A stretch of DNA of 64,000 bases from Streptomyces griseoviridis (GCA_014649155.1 BMSM01000009.1:124001-188000); one strand, 5' to 3'. Counted from the stretch's first letter, positions 24,737 to 33,786 are shown. Made by a program: numbers and translations. The notes: a model not told the origin generated them from the letters alone.

Positions 24737-25297
24737 TCAGCCCGCCGCCTCCTTCCGCCGTGCCCGGTAGGCGGCCACGTGGAGCCGGTTGCCGCAGGTC
24801 CGGCTGTCGCAGTACCGCCGTGACCGGTTGCGCGAGAGATCGACGAAGGCACGCCGGCAGTCGGGCGCCTCGCAGCGCCGCAGCCGCTCCCGCTCCCCGG
24901 CGACCACGAAGAACGCCAGGGCCATCCCGCAGTCGGCTGCCAGATGGTCGGCGAGGGAGGCCCCGGGGGCGAAGTAGTGCACATGCCAGTCGTAGCCGTC
25001 GTGGTCGGTGAGCCGGGGCGTGGTGCCCGCGGCGGCGACCAGCTCGTTGATCAGGCTCGCGGCGGCGCGGGTCTCGGTGGTGGCGAAGACGGTGGCGAAC
25101 CGGCCGCGGATCGCTCGCACCGCTGAAAGGTCGGCCTCCGAGAGCACGCCGACATCACTGACCTCGTGGTTCTGTACGAAATCGTCGAGGGCGGCGACGT
25201 CCGGCAGCCCGTCCGGCGACGACTCGTCCTCCGGTGCGGTGTTCACCAGATCCACCACGGTGTCGAGGGCGCACCGGGTGTCGTGGGTGATCAGCAC
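24737..25297 (-). CDS. CGNR zinc-finger domain protein (DUF1470-type)
   Basis: 186 residues from GTG 25297 (GGGAG upstream on the minus strand). Residues about 10-135 are an all-helical ABATE-like domain. The C-terminal zinc finger has LRRCEAPDCRRAFVD then RRYCDSRTCGNRLHVAAYRAR, the diagnostic Cys-Gly-Asn-Arg pattern that gives the family its name. Family members are thought to be stress-linked transcription regulators, and the finger probably binds nucleic acid. It is transcribed toward the tandem repeats. Confidence 0.85.
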   Translation of the reverse strand: MLITHDTRCALDTVVDLVNTAPEDESSPDGLPDVAALDDFVQNHEVSDVGVLSEADLSAVRAIRGRFATVFATTETRAAASLINELVAAAGTTPRLTDHDGYDWHVHYFAPGASLADHLAADCGMALAFFVVAGERERLRRCEAPDCRRAFVDLSRNRSRRYCDSRTCGNRLHVAAYRARRKEAAG

Positions 25298-25604
25298 GTT
25301 TCGCTCCCTGGCCTGGAGACGGGCGGACGCCCGCCGATTGCTGGCCGATGGTAGTGGCATCCGCGCCCGGCGTCCGGCGCCGCGGCGTCCGGCCACCGCC
25401 GCCCACGCCCGGCGGTCGTCCCCGGCGCCCGTACAACGCCGCCGGCCCGCCGGTGGTTCCCGGCGGGCCGGGCACGACGCACACCGGCGCCGCCCCGCGG
25501 TGTGGTCCGCGGCGCGACGCCGGTCCGTTGTGCCGTTATGCGGTTGTCCCGGCCCGGTCCGTCACCCCGAGTCGACGGCGCCGGGCGGTCGGAGCGGCCT
25601 CGCC
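25298..25604. other. 307-base intergenic region between ssgB and the CGNR gene
   Basis: No gene is supported. It contains a 12-bp perfect hairpin, CCGGCCCGCCGG (25442-25453) with CCGGCGGGCCGG (25460-25471). This probably terminates the ssgB transcript, about 135 bases after that gene. The promoter of the CGNR gene must lie on the left side of this stretch; I see no clear boxes. Confidence 0.5.
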
Positions 25605-26018
25605 CTAGCTTTCGGCCAGGATGTGCGACAGCTCCTGATCGAGGTCGAAGTGCCGGTGTTCCGTGCCGGGGGGCACGGCGGCGTCGGTGCGCTTCAGGAA
25701 GGACTCCAGGGCCCGCGCCGGGGCCTCGAGCAGTGCTTCGCCCTCCGGAGAGCTCAGGGCGATGCACACGACGCCCTGACCATGGCTGCGCGACGGCCAG
25801 ACACGGACGTCGCCGGTACCGGTGGGGCGGTGCAGCCCCTCGGCGAGGAGGTCGCGGGCGAACACCCACTCGACGGTCTCCTCGGCTCCGGTGTGGAAGG
25901 TGGCGTGCACGGCGTAGGGGTCGGCCGTGTCGTACCGCAGGCCTGCGGGGACAGGCAGTGAGGACTCGCTCGACACAACGAGGCGCAGGTGCAGCTCGCA
26001 GCTGACCGTGGTGTTCAT
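25605..26018 (-). CDS. ssgB: Sporulation-specific cell division protein SsgB
   Basis: 137 residues, and nearly residue for residue the SsgB I remember from Streptomyces (start MNTTVSCELHLRLVVSSESS, end FDLDQELSHILAES). SsgB recruits FtsZ to future septum sites in aerial hyphae, where it is positioned by SsgA; it is required for sporulation. It is a bell-shaped SsgA-like fold with no membrane segment. In S. coelicolor its transcription depends on the stress sigma factor sigma-H. A GTTTAC on the minus strand at 26103-26098 is a candidate -35 for that factor. Its strong conservation makes it a good Streptomyces marker. Confidence 0.96.
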   Translation of the reverse strand: MNTTVSCELHLRLVVSSESSLPVPAGLRYDTADPYAVHATFHTGAEETVEWVFARDLLAEGLHRPTGTGDVRVWPSRSHGQGVVCIALSSPEGEALLEAPARALESFLKRTDAAVPPGTEHRHFDLDQELSHILAES

Positions 26019-26209
26019 AAGCGCCAGGGCCTTTCGCTCAGTGTGCGCTCGGGGATTCGCACGTCGGCCAAATCGACATGCCACCTACGGTGCCGTTGTA
26101 AACCCCTCTGAGTGTTTTGCGTGTCTTTACGTACCTCTTCCGGCCCAGGGTTCCGGGGCGGGCTGCGGCCATTCCGGTGACTCGTTTGGCTCCGGTAGGG
26201 TTTGGCCGT

Positions 26210-26662
26210 ATGAGCACGGGGAGTAGTGATTCGGTCGAGGTGGCCGTGGTGGCGGACGGGACGGACGCGGACACGGCGGAGGGCGAGCGGGGGCTCGGCT
26301 CGCGGGCGCCGGAATTCGTCAAGGCGCGGCGCATGCTGCACCTGAGCTGGCAGGTCGGCGTCTTCGTCGTCGGGCTCGCGGTCGTGGTGGCCGGCGTCAT
26401 CATGCTGCCGCTGCCCGGGCCGGGCTGGGTGGTGATCTTCGGCGGCATGGCGATCTGGGCGACCGAGTTCGTCTGGGCGCAGCTCGTACTGCGCTGGACC
26501 AAGCGCAAGGTGACCGAGGCGGCGCAGCGGGCGCTCGACCCCAAGGTGCGGCGGCGCAACATCATCCTGACGGTGACCGGCTTCGTGATCATCGGGGCGA
26601 TCGCCGGTTTCTACCTGTGGAAGTTCGGCCTCGTCATGCCGTGGAAGATCGAGGACCAGTGA
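26210..26662 (+). CDS. PGPGW-motif membrane protein (TIGR02611 type)
   Basis: 150 residues. A polar N-terminus of about 60 residues precedes two helices (VGVFVVGLAVVVAGVIMLPL and IILTVTGFVIIGAIAGFYLW). Between them is LPGPGWVVIFGGMAIWATEF, the PGPGW motif of a family of unknown function. The -10 box TAGGGT at 26196-26201 lies eight bases before ATG 26210 and there is no Shine-Dalgarno, so a leaderless mRNA is likely. It is divergent from ssgB, a pairing I recall as usual in Streptomyces. Confidence 0.82.
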   Translation: MSTGSSDSVEVAVVADGTDADTAEGERGLGSRAPEFVKARRMLHLSWQVGVFVVGLAVVVAGVIMLPLPGPGWVVIFGGMAIWATEFVWAQLVLRWTKRKVTEAAQRALDPKVRRRNIILTVTGFVIIGAIAGFYLWKFGLVMPWKIEDQ

Positions 26663-26752
26663 TCTGACCGGCGGCGCGGCGGCCCTGGGTCGCGGCCCTT
26701 CGCGGCTGGTCACGGGCACCCCCTGACATGCGGTAATGTTCTTCCCGCACCC

Positions 26753-26824
26753 GGGCGATTAGCTCAGTGGGAGAGCGCTTCGTTCACACCGAAGAGGTCA
26801 CTGGTTCGAACCCAGTATCGCCCA
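26753..26824 (+). tRNA. tRNA-Val (CAC), copy 1
   Basis: Acceptor arms GGGCGAT/ATCGCCC, D arm TAGCTCAGTGGGAGAGC, anticodon loop TTCACAC (CAC) in the CTTCG/CGAAG stem, T loop GTTCGAACC. No encoded CCA. It is identical over its full length to the gene at 34273-34344. Confidence 0.96.
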
Positions 26825-26835
26825 CCGGGATCTTC

Positions 26836-26871
26836 AGGCGGCCCGGCTCACGATCGTGAGCCGGGCCGCCT
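26836..26871 (+). terminator. 18-bp perfect palindrome, terminator after tRNA-Val
   Basis: A 36-base perfect palindrome runs from AGGCGGCCCGGCTCACGA to its complement, centred on CGATCG, 12 bases after the tRNA. The remaining 200 bases up to the next promoter hold no supported gene. Confidence 0.8.
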
Positions 26872-27075
26872 TGTCGTTGCGCCGACCATGCGTCGGCGTG
26901 GCCGGGCTTCATCCAACCGTGACCTTCCCGGCCGCCCGCATCGAGGAGTCCGGTGCTGTTCGAGGGGTCGATCACACCGCGTCCACCAGGGTTTTCGCTC
27001 CGTGTGCGGCACGGGGGCCCGGTGCTGCGGGCGTCCGCGGCCGGCCGGGTCGCCCGGCAATTCCTGTCCGAATCA

Positions 27076-27135
27076 TTGACGCGCCCCTGGGCCCTCCGTA
27101 CCTTGTGCCAGCAAGCGCTTACTTGAAACGATTCA
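27076..27135 (+). promoter_or_regulatory. Sigma-70-type promoter with LacI-type operators, sugar operon
   Basis: TTGACG (27076-27081), 17 bases, then TACCTT (27099-27104) is a good vegetative promoter. Immediately downstream are the palindrome AAGCGCTT (27113-27120) and the near-palindrome TGAAACGATTCA (27124-27135). Both resemble LacI-family operators, with a central CG. Binding there would block transcription start or escape. The expected repressor gene is not in the window. Confidence 0.6.
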
Positions 27136-27178
27136 TGGAACCACCATGGGGCGAACGCAACGTCGCGGGGAGGCTCAT

Positions 27179-28480
27179 ATGCAGCAGGGCGGGAATGCGC
27201 GGACCGGGATCGAGAGGCGCACGATCCTCAAAGCGGCGGGGGCCTCGCTGGCCGTCGCGGGGCTGGGCGCCACGGCCACCGCGTGCGGTGGCGGCAGCGG
27301 GTCGGCGGACGGCACGGTGACCATCCGCTACGCCTGGTGGGGCGGCGAGCCGCGGGCCATCGCCATCAAGAAGTCGATCGCGCTCTTCGAGAAGAAGTAC
27401 CCGAAGATCAAGATCAAGCCGGAATTCACGGACTACGAGGCGTTCTGGGAGAAGTTCCAGACCCAGGCCTCCGGCGGGAATCCGCCGGACGTATTCCAGA
27501 ATGCGGTCGCTTTCCTGCGCAAGTACGACAAGCGCGGTGTCCTGATGGACCTCAAGACGCAGGCGGACGCGGGCAATCTGAGCCTGGACAATTTCCGCAA
27601 CGGCGTTCTGGCGGCCGGTCAGGCCGACGGGAAGCAGCTCGGTGTGCCGGTCGGCGCCAACACCATGTCGCTCGTCATCGACCTGAAGGCGTTCCGGAAG
27701 GCGGGCGTCCAGCCGGAGTTCGGCTGGACCTGGGACGAGTACTTCGAGGCGCTCCAGACCATCCAGGACAAGCTGAAGATCGCCGGGGACACCGGCTACT
27801 TCACCATCATGTACCTCTACGACCTGTACCTCCGGCAGAACGGCAAGGCGTTCTTCACCGACAGCGCTCTCGGCTTCACCGAGGACGACCTGACGCGGTG
27901 GTGGGAGGACGGCTACAAGCGCGTGAGGTCCGGGCTGGTCGCCGACCCGAAGAAGATCGAGCAGGTGAAGCCCAAGTCGGGCCTGTCGGCCGGGCTCGCC
28001 GCCTCCGAGTTCACCTGGGACAACTTCTCCATCCGCTACGAGGGCGAGGGCGAGTCCGACTACGGCCTCGCGCCGATCCCGACCACCGACGGCAAGGACA
28101 CCGGCCAGTACCTCGGCTCGCTGATGCTCAGCGCCTTCACCGGCACCCAGCACCCCAAGGAGGTCGCGCAGTTCATCGACTTCATGGTCCACGACCCGGA
28201 GGTCGGCAAGATCATGGGCTACGACCGCGGCATCCTCGCCACCACCGAGCAGTACGAGGCGTACGCGCCCTCCGACGGCCCCGACAAGGGCGTCAAGGCG
28301 TACGAGGAGGAGGTCGCCGCCGCCGGAGTGCTCGGGAAGATCACCCCGCACCCGTCCGGCGCCGATGTCATCGAGGCGGCGTTCCTGCGCATCGGCGGTG
28401 AGGTCGCCCAGGGCAAGGCCAAGCCGGCCGACGCCGCCAGGACGCTGTTCAGCGAGGCCAAGGCCGCCTTCGCGGGCTGA
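27179..28480 (+). CDS. Extracellular sugar-binding lipoprotein of ABC transporter
   Basis: 433 residues, start at ATG 27179 with GGGGAGG upstream. The signal peptide has a twin-arginine (IERRTILKAAGAS) and a lipobox ending TATAC, so it is a Tat-exported lipoprotein, as is common in Streptomyces. The mature part is a family 1 solute-binding protein: VTIRYAWWGGEPR, FEKKYPKIKIKPEFTDY, SGGNPPDVFQNA, and VGKIMGYDRGI. The ligand is probably an oligosaccharide. The downstream YesL-like and YetA-like genes suggest a pectin (rhamnogalacturonan) fragment; that is inference. Confidence 0.9.
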   Translation: MQQGGNARTGIERRTILKAAGASLAVAGLGATATACGGGSGSADGTVTIRYAWWGGEPRAIAIKKSIALFEKKYPKIKIKPEFTDYEAFWEKFQTQASGGNPPDVFQNAVAFLRKYDKRGVLMDLKTQADAGNLSLDNFRNGVLAAGQADGKQLGVPVGANTMSLVIDLKAFRKAGVQPEFGWTWDEYFEALQTIQDKLKIAGDTGYFTIMYLYDLYLRQNGKAFFTDSALGFTEDDLTRWWEDGYKRVRSGLVADPKKIEQVKPKSGLSAGLAASEFTWDNFSIRYEGEGESDYGLAPIPTTDGKDTGQYLGSLMLSAFTGTQHPKEVAQFIDFMVHDPEVGKIMGYDRGILATTEQYEAYAPSDGPDKGVKAYEEEVAAAGVLGKITPHPSGADVIEAAFLRIGGEVAQGKAKPADAARTLFSEAKAAFAG

Positions 28481-28494
28481 GGGGACGTACCACC

Positions 28495-29451
28495 ATGACG
28501 CTCGTCAAGGAAGCGCCCGCACCCCCGGCCGGGAAGCGGGCCGCCGCTCCCGCCGCCGGGCGGCGTGGGCGGCGCCGCGAGAACCTCGCCGGCTACCTCT
28601 TCATGTCGCCGTGGATCGCCGGGTTCGTGCTGCTCACGGCGGGGCCGATGATCGCGTCGCTGTACTACGCGTTCACCAGCTACAACCTGTTCACGCCGCC
28701 GAAGTGGGTGGGGCTGGACAACTTCACGACGATGTTCCAGGACCCGCGCTGGCAGAAGTCGGTCGAGGTCACCCTCAAGTACGTCGTCGTGGCCACCCCG
28801 CTGAAACTGCTGCTCGCGCTCGGCGTCGCCATGCTGCTCGCGCAGAAGCGGCGCGGGCAGGGGCTGTACCGGGCCGCGTTCTACCTGCCCTCGCTCATCG
28901 GGGCCAGCGTCTCCGTGGGCTTCGTGTGGCGGGCGCTGTTCTCGGACGACGCGATCGTCGACCGTTCGCAGAAGGTCTTCGGACTGGACGTGGGCGGCTG
29001 GATCGGCAACCCCGACTACGTCCTCTACGCCCTGGTCGCCCTGAGCATCTGGCAGTTCGGCGCGCCCATGGTCATCTTCCTGGCCGGCCTCAAGCAGGTC
29101 CCGCGCGAGCTGTACGAGGCGGCCGAGGTGGACGGCGCCGGACCGCTGCGCCGGTTCTGGAACATCACGCTGCCGATGATCTCCCCGGTGCTGTTCTTCA
29201 ACGTGCTGCTGGAGTCCATCCACGCGTTCCAGGTGTTCGGCTCGGCCTACGTCGTCTCCGACACCCGGTGCGGACCGGCCGACGCCACCCTCGTCTACAC
29301 CTGCTACCTCTACCAGAAGGGCTTCAAGGAGGCCCAGATGGGCTTCGCCTCCGCGATGGCCTGGACGCTGGTGATCGCGGTGGCGCTGGTGACGGCGGTG
29401 CTGTTCTGGTCGCAGAAGAAGTGGGTGCACTACGAGGAGGCCGCCAAGTGA
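28495..29451 (+). CDS. ABC sugar transporter permease (MalF/LacF type)
   Basis: 318 residues, six transmembrane helices after a basic Pro/Ala-rich N-terminus (first helix about 43-65). The EAA loop reads ELYEAAEVDGAGPLRRFWNI, the contact site for the ATPase. This is the first of the two permeases that form the heterodimeric channel. It starts 14 bases after the binding-protein gene and its stop overlaps the next start (GTGA). Confidence 0.92.
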   Translation: MTLVKEAPAPPAGKRAAAPAAGRRGRRRENLAGYLFMSPWIAGFVLLTAGPMIASLYYAFTSYNLFTPPKWVGLDNFTTMFQDPRWQKSVEVTLKYVVVATPLKLLLALGVAMLLAQKRRGQGLYRAAFYLPSLIGASVSVGFVWRALFSDDAIVDRSQKVFGLDVGGWIGNPDYVLYALVALSIWQFGAPMVIFLAGLKQVPRELYEAAEVDGAGPLRRFWNITLPMISPVLFFNVLLESIHAFQVFGSAYVVSDTRCGPADATLVYTCYLYQKGFKEAQMGFASAMAWTLVIAVALVTAVLFWSQKKWVHYEEAAK

Positions 29452-30320
29452 CCACCGCCACCAGCCCCGCGGTACGCACCGCCGGCGAACGGCGCCGTAC
29501 CGGCTCGATCGCCTGGCACGTGGGCGCGCTCGTCGTCCTCGCGGTCGTCCTCTACCCCGTCGTCTGGGTGGTCGGCGCGGCGTTCAAGCCGAGCAAGGAC
29601 ATCATCGCCAGCCTCGACCTGCTGCCCGCCCGACCCGTCTGGGCCAACTTCTCCGGTCTCGCCGACGGCATCTCCGGCATCTCCGTCAGCAGCTTCTTCG
29701 TCAACTCGCTGCTGTACGCGGTGCTCGCCGTGGTCGGCGTGGTGCTGTCCGCCTCGCTCACGGCGTACGCCTTCGCCAAGATCCGGTTCGCCGGGCGGAA
29801 CCTGCTGTTCACCCTCATGATCGGCACGCTGCTGCTGCCCTACCACGTCCTGCTCATCCCGCAGTACGTGATGTTCCGCAAGCTCGAACTGGTCGACACC
29901 CTGGTGCCGTTGGTGGCGGGCAAGTTCCTGGCGACGGAGGCGTTCTTCGTCTTCCTGATGGTGCAGTTCATGCGCGGGCTGCCGCGTGAGCTGGACGAGG
30001 CCGCCAAGCTCGACGGCTGCGGGCACCTGCGGACCTACTGGTCCGTCGTGCTGCCGCTGTGCCGCCCCGCCCTCATCACCAGCGCCATCTTCACCTTCAT
30101 CAACGCCTGGAACGACTTCATGGGGCCGTTGATCTACCTCAACACCCCCTCCAAGTACACCGTCTCCCTCGGCCTGATGATGTTCCGCGACCAGGAGGGC
30201 ATCTCCAACTACGGCAGCATGATCGCGATGTCGCTGGTGGCGCTGGTCCCCGTCGTCGCCTTCTTCATGGCCTTCCAGCGCTATCTCATCGACGGCATGG
30301 CCACGTCCGGACTGAAGTGA
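29448..30320 (+). CDS. ABC sugar transporter permease (MalG/LacG type)
   Basis: 290 residues from GTG 29448. Six helices are predicted, and the EAA loop ELDEAAKLDGCGHLRTYWSV is visible at about 180-200. The C-terminus ends QRYLIDGMATSGLK, matching the YxxxGxxxGAVKG-type end of this family. No ATP-binding gene follows. Streptomyces carbohydrate importers are known to share a general ATPase (MsiK) encoded elsewhere, which is the likely partner. Confidence 0.92.
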   Translation: MTTATSPAVRTAGERRRTGSIAWHVGALVVLAVVLYPVVWVVGAAFKPSKDIIASLDLLPARPVWANFSGLADGISGISVSSFFVNSLLYAVLAVVGVVLSASLTAYAFAKIRFAGRNLLFTLMIGTLLLPYHVLLIPQYVMFRKLELVDTLVPLVAGKFLATEAFFVFLMVQFMRGLPRELDEAAKLDGCGHLRTYWSVVLPLCRPALITSAIFTFINAWNDFMGPLIYLNTPSKYTVSLGLMMFRDQEGISNYGSMIAMSLVALVPVVAFFMAFQRYLIDGMATSGLK

Positions 30321-30330
30321 GGCGGTCAGC

Positions 30331-30924
30331 ATGGCTGAGGCACGTGTGAAGGCACGCCGGGAGTCCCCGTTCGGCGAACGGTTCTCCCTCTTCGCCGAGT
30401 GTCTGCTCACCGGTGTGTGGATCGCCGTGGCCTGCCTCGGCATCGTCACCGTCCCCGCGGCCTTCGCCGCCGGCGCCCGGCACCTGCGGCGCCGTACCGG
30501 GCACGAGGGCGGCGGCGTGCGGGAGTTCGCCGCCGACTTCGGGGCGGCCGTGCGCCGCGGCTGGCTGGCCGGGCTGGCCGGCTGGGCCGTGGCCGGCGCG
30601 GTCTGGACCGACGTCCAGGCCGCGCGGGCGGGGCTGCCCGGCGGGCCGGTCGCCGGGGCGGTCGGCCTCTTCGCGCTCATCGCGCTGACGGTGGCCGGGC
30701 TGCGCGCGGCGGCGGTGTGGACGCCCGGCGCGTCCTGGCGCGCGCTGCTGGCCGCCGCCGTCCGCCGCACCCTGGGGGACCCCGCCGGGTCCCTGCTGAT
30801 CGTCTGCGGACTCGCGGTCGTCGCCGGGTCCGCCTGGCTCCTGCCGCCGCTGGCGGTCCCGGTCCTCGGGGCCGTCGCGGCGGCCGCCGTCGCCGTGGAG
30901 GAGCGGCACACCGGCCGCGGCTGA
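30331..30924 (+). CDS. YesL-like membrane protein (DUF624)
   Basis: 197 residues with about five hydrophobic helices, beginning SLFAECLLTGVWIAVACLGI. The N-terminal pattern (FGERFSLFAECLLTGVWIA) followed by VTVPAAFAAGARHLRR resembles YesL/DUF624. In Bacillus, yesL stands at the head of the rhamnogalacturonan gene set beside binding-protein transporter genes. It follows the permease by ten bases and is surely in the same operon. Its molecular role is not known. Confidence 0.75.
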   Translation: MAEARVKARRESPFGERFSLFAECLLTGVWIAVACLGIVTVPAAFAAGARHLRRRTGHEGGGVREFAADFGAAVRRGWLAGLAGWAVAGAVWTDVQAARAGLPGGPVAGAVGLFALIALTVAGLRAAAVWTPGASWRALLAAAVRRTLGDPAGSLLIVCGLAVVAGSAWLLPPLAVPVLGAVAAAAVAVEERHTGRG

Positions 30925-31022
30925 GACCCCCTCTTCCCGGGGCCGGCGCCCGTGACCGGCGCCGCCCCTCTCTCTGTCATGCCCCTGATCACTCCAGCAT
31001 CCGTACGCGGAAAGGAAAGGCC

Positions 31023-33758
31023 ATGTCCCCCATCCCCCGCAGGTCCCTGCTCAAGGCCGCCGCCGTGGCCGGCGCCGCCGCCCAGTTCAGCTGGGCGCTG
31101 GGCGCGAAGAACGCCCAGGCCGCGCCCGCCGCCGACACCGCCGCCGACGCCCCCGTCACCCTCGACTGGCTGGAGGACGGCGGCCTCGGCGCCGCCCCCG
31201 GCTCCACCGTCGGCGTCCCCTGGCCCAAGGGCGCCCTCCAGGAGGACCAGACCTTCGCCGTCACCGACGCCGGCGGCACCGCCGTACCCGTCCAGACCTG
31301 GCCGCTGGCGTACTGGCCGGACGGCTCCCTGAAGTGGACGGCGCACGCGGTCGCCACCGGCTCCGGCCGACTCACCCTCACCACCGGGACGCCCGCCGTG
31401 CCCGAGCGGAAGGTCACCGTCACCCGGCGCGGCGGGGGAGTCGACATAGCGACCGGCGTCATCACCGCGCGCATCGGCACCTCCGGCACCACCCTGATCA
31501 AGTCCATCACCAGAGGCGCCACCGAGATCGCCCGGAACGGCCGGCTGGTCCTGCTCCGCCAGCCCGAGATCGAGGACGGCGACCAGGGCACCGTCAAGCA
31601 CGAGCGCTTCGACGGCGCGATCAGCGAGGTGACGGTCGAACAGCAGGGCCCGGTCCGCGCCGTCGTCCGCGTCGACGGCAAGCACCGCAAGGGCAGCCGC
31701 GGCTGGCTCCCCTTCTCCGTCCGCCTCTACTTCTACGCGGGCGCCGACTCCTTCCGCATGGTGCACACCATCACCTTCGACGGCACCCAGGAACCCGGAA
31801 AGACCTCCGGCGACTTCATCCGCGGTCTCGGCGTCCGCCTCACCGTGCCGATGCGCGACGCCTCCTACGACCGTCACATCCGCATCGGCGGTGAGGGCAC
31901 CGGCCTGCTCCGCGAGGCCGTCAAGGGCATCACCGGACTGCGCCGCGACCCGGGGGCGGCCGTACAGGCGGCGCAGTACGCGGGGGAGAAGCTGCCCGAC
32001 CCGGCCACCTGGGACCAGCGTGTCACCAGCCGCCTCCAGTACATCCCCGAGTGGGGCGACTACACCCTCTCCCAGCTCTCCGCCGACGGCTTCACCGTGC
32101 GCAAGCGCACCACGAAGGGCCACGGCTGGATCGCCGCCGGCGGCGGACGCCGCGCCTCCGGTTTCGGCTATGTCGGCGGCGTGAGCGGCGGCCTCTCCTT
32201 CGGCCTGCGCGACTTCTGGGAGAAGTACCCCGCCCAGCTCGACATCCGCGACGCGCAGACCGACGAGGCCGAGGTCACCCTCTGGCTCTGGTCCCCCGAG
32301 GCCCAGCCCATGGACCTGCGCTTCTACCACGACGGCATGGACCAGGACACCTACGCCGAACAGCTGGAGGGCCTCAACATCACCTACGAGGACTACGAGC
32401 CCGGGTTCGGCACCCCCTACGGCATCGCCCGCACCTCCGAGCTGCTGTTCTGGGCCAACGCCGCCACCCCCGCCCCCGAGACCCTCGCCCGGCAGGCCGA
32501 GGCCGTCCGCGTCCTGCCGCAGCTCGCCGCCCCGCCCGCCCAGCTCATCAAGGCGGGCGTCTTCGGCAAGGGCCTCTACGCCGAACCCGACCGCTCCACC
32601 CCCGCCAAGGCGAAGATCGAGGACCACCTCGACTTCCTCTTCACCTACTACAAGGACCAGGTGGAGCAGCGCCGCTGGTACGGCTTCTGGGACTACGGCG
32701 ACATCATGCACACCTACGACACCGTCCGGCACCAGTGGCGCTACGACGTCGGCGGCTACGCCTGGGACAACTCCGAACTCTCGCCCGACCTCTGGCTCTG
32801 GTACGCCTACCTGCGCTCCGGCCGCGCCGACATCTTCCGCTTCGCCGAGGCGATGACCCGGCACACCGGCGAGGTCGACGTCTACCACCTCGGCAAGTGG
32901 GCCGGCCTCGGCACCCGGCACGGCGTCCAGCACTACGCCGACAGCGCCAAGCAGCAGCGCATCGCCAACACCACCTACCGCCGCTTCTACTACTTCCTCA
33001 CCGCCGACGAACGCGTCGGCGACCTCATGCACGCCAACGTCGACTCCGACGAGACCTTCCTCGTCCTCGACCCCAACCGCAAGGTCCGCACCGACCCCTA
33101 CACCCCCGACCGGCACGCCCTGTCCATCGGCTTCGGCACCGACTGGAGCGGCCTGGTGTCCGCCTGGCTCACCGAGTGGGAACGCAAGGGCCCCAAGTGG
33201 GAGAAGGCCAAGGCCCGGGTGATCTCCACCATGAAGGGCATCGCCGCCCAGCCCAACGGCTTCGTCCAGGGCAGCGGCCTGTACGACCTCGACACCGGCG
33301 AGTTCGCCGTCGCCGAGCGGCCGGTGGTCGGCGTCTCCCACCTGTCCGCCGTCTTCGGCCTCAACGAACTGTGCGCCGAACTGATCGACCTGGTCGACCT
33401 CCCGGAGTTCAACGAGGCGTACTACGACTACTGCCGCTACTTCAACGCCTCCAAGACCGAACAGGCCGCCCGCTACGGCGCCCACTTCGGCTCCCTGATC
33501 CTCTTCCAGGGCCACTCCCGCCTCGACGCCTACGCCGCCGTACGGACCGGCGACGCCAAGCTCGCCGCCCGCGCCTGGCAGAAGTTCTACGACTCCGACG
33601 GCTACAAGGAGTCGGCCCCCTGGACGACGGAGAAGATCACCGGCCCGATGGCGCTGGTGCCCGGCACCGAGGCGAGCTGGGTCTCCACCAACGACACCGC
33701 CCTCTACGGCCTCGCCGCCATCGAGAACCTCGCCCTGGTGGGCGACCGCATGCCGTGA
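31023..33758 (+). CDS. Tat-exported YetA/PcRGLX-like protein, putative rhamnogalacturonan exolyase
   Basis: 911 residues, ATG 31023 after GGAAAGGAAAGG. A Tat signal (PRRSLLKAAAVAGAAA, cleavage near AQA-AP) directs secretion. Residues about 40-130 look like the RIFT-barrel of the PcRGLX/YetA family (VPVQTWPLAYWPDGSLKWT). A beta-sandwich region follows. The C-terminal half is helical with paired Trp/Tyr motifs (WYGFWDYGDIMHTYD, YAWDNSELSPDLWLWYAY), as in an alpha/alpha toroid. PL26 relatives cut rhamnogalacturonan by beta-elimination from the end. Activity here is inferred from family and from the adjoining YesL and transporter genes; another uronan is possible. Confidence 0.75.
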   Translation: MSPIPRRSLLKAAAVAGAAAQFSWALGAKNAQAAPAADTAADAPVTLDWLEDGGLGAAPGSTVGVPWPKGALQEDQTFAVTDAGGTAVPVQTWPLAYWPDGSLKWTAHAVATGSGRLTLTTGTPAVPERKVTVTRRGGGVDIATGVITARIGTSGTTLIKSITRGATEIARNGRLVLLRQPEIEDGDQGTVKHERFDGAISEVTVEQQGPVRAVVRVDGKHRKGSRGWLPFSVRLYFYAGADSFRMVHTITFDGTQEPGKTSGDFIRGLGVRLTVPMRDASYDRHIRIGGEGTGLLREAVKGITGLRRDPGAAVQAAQYAGEKLPDPATWDQRVTSRLQYIPEWGDYTLSQLSADGFTVRKRTTKGHGWIAAGGGRRASGFGYVGGVSGGLSFGLRDFWEKYPAQLDIRDAQTDEAEVTLWLWSPEAQPMDLRFYHDGMDQDTYAEQLEGLNITYEDYEPGFGTPYGIARTSELLFWANAATPAPETLARQAEAVRVLPQLAAPPAQLIKAGVFGKGLYAEPDRSTPAKAKIEDHLDFLFTYYKDQVEQRRWYGFWDYGDIMHTYDTVRHQWRYDVGGYAWDNSELSPDLWLWYAYLRSGRADIFRFAEAMTRHTGEVDVYHLGKWAGLGTRHGVQHYADSAKQQRIANTTYRRFYYFLTADERVGDLMHANVDSDETFLVLDPNRKVRTDPYTPDRHALSIGFGTDWSGLVSAWLTEWERKGPKWEKAKARVISTMKGIAAQPNGFVQGSGLYDLDTGEFAVAERPVVGVSHLSAVFGLNELCAELIDLVDLPEFNEAYYDYCRYFNASKTEQAARYGAHFGSLILFQGHSRLDAYAAVRTGDAKLAARAWQKFYDSDGYKESAPWTTEKITGPMALVPGTEASWVSTNDTALYGLAAIENLALVGDRMP

Positions 33759-33786
33759 CCGGCGCCCGCGCGGGCAGGCTGGGGGC

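Noticed and set aside
29430..33515. A 1361-codon minus-strand frame opposite the sugar-islet genes
   Set aside because: It is the mirror of high G+C at third positions; no motif is seen, while the plus strand has permease and YetA-like features.
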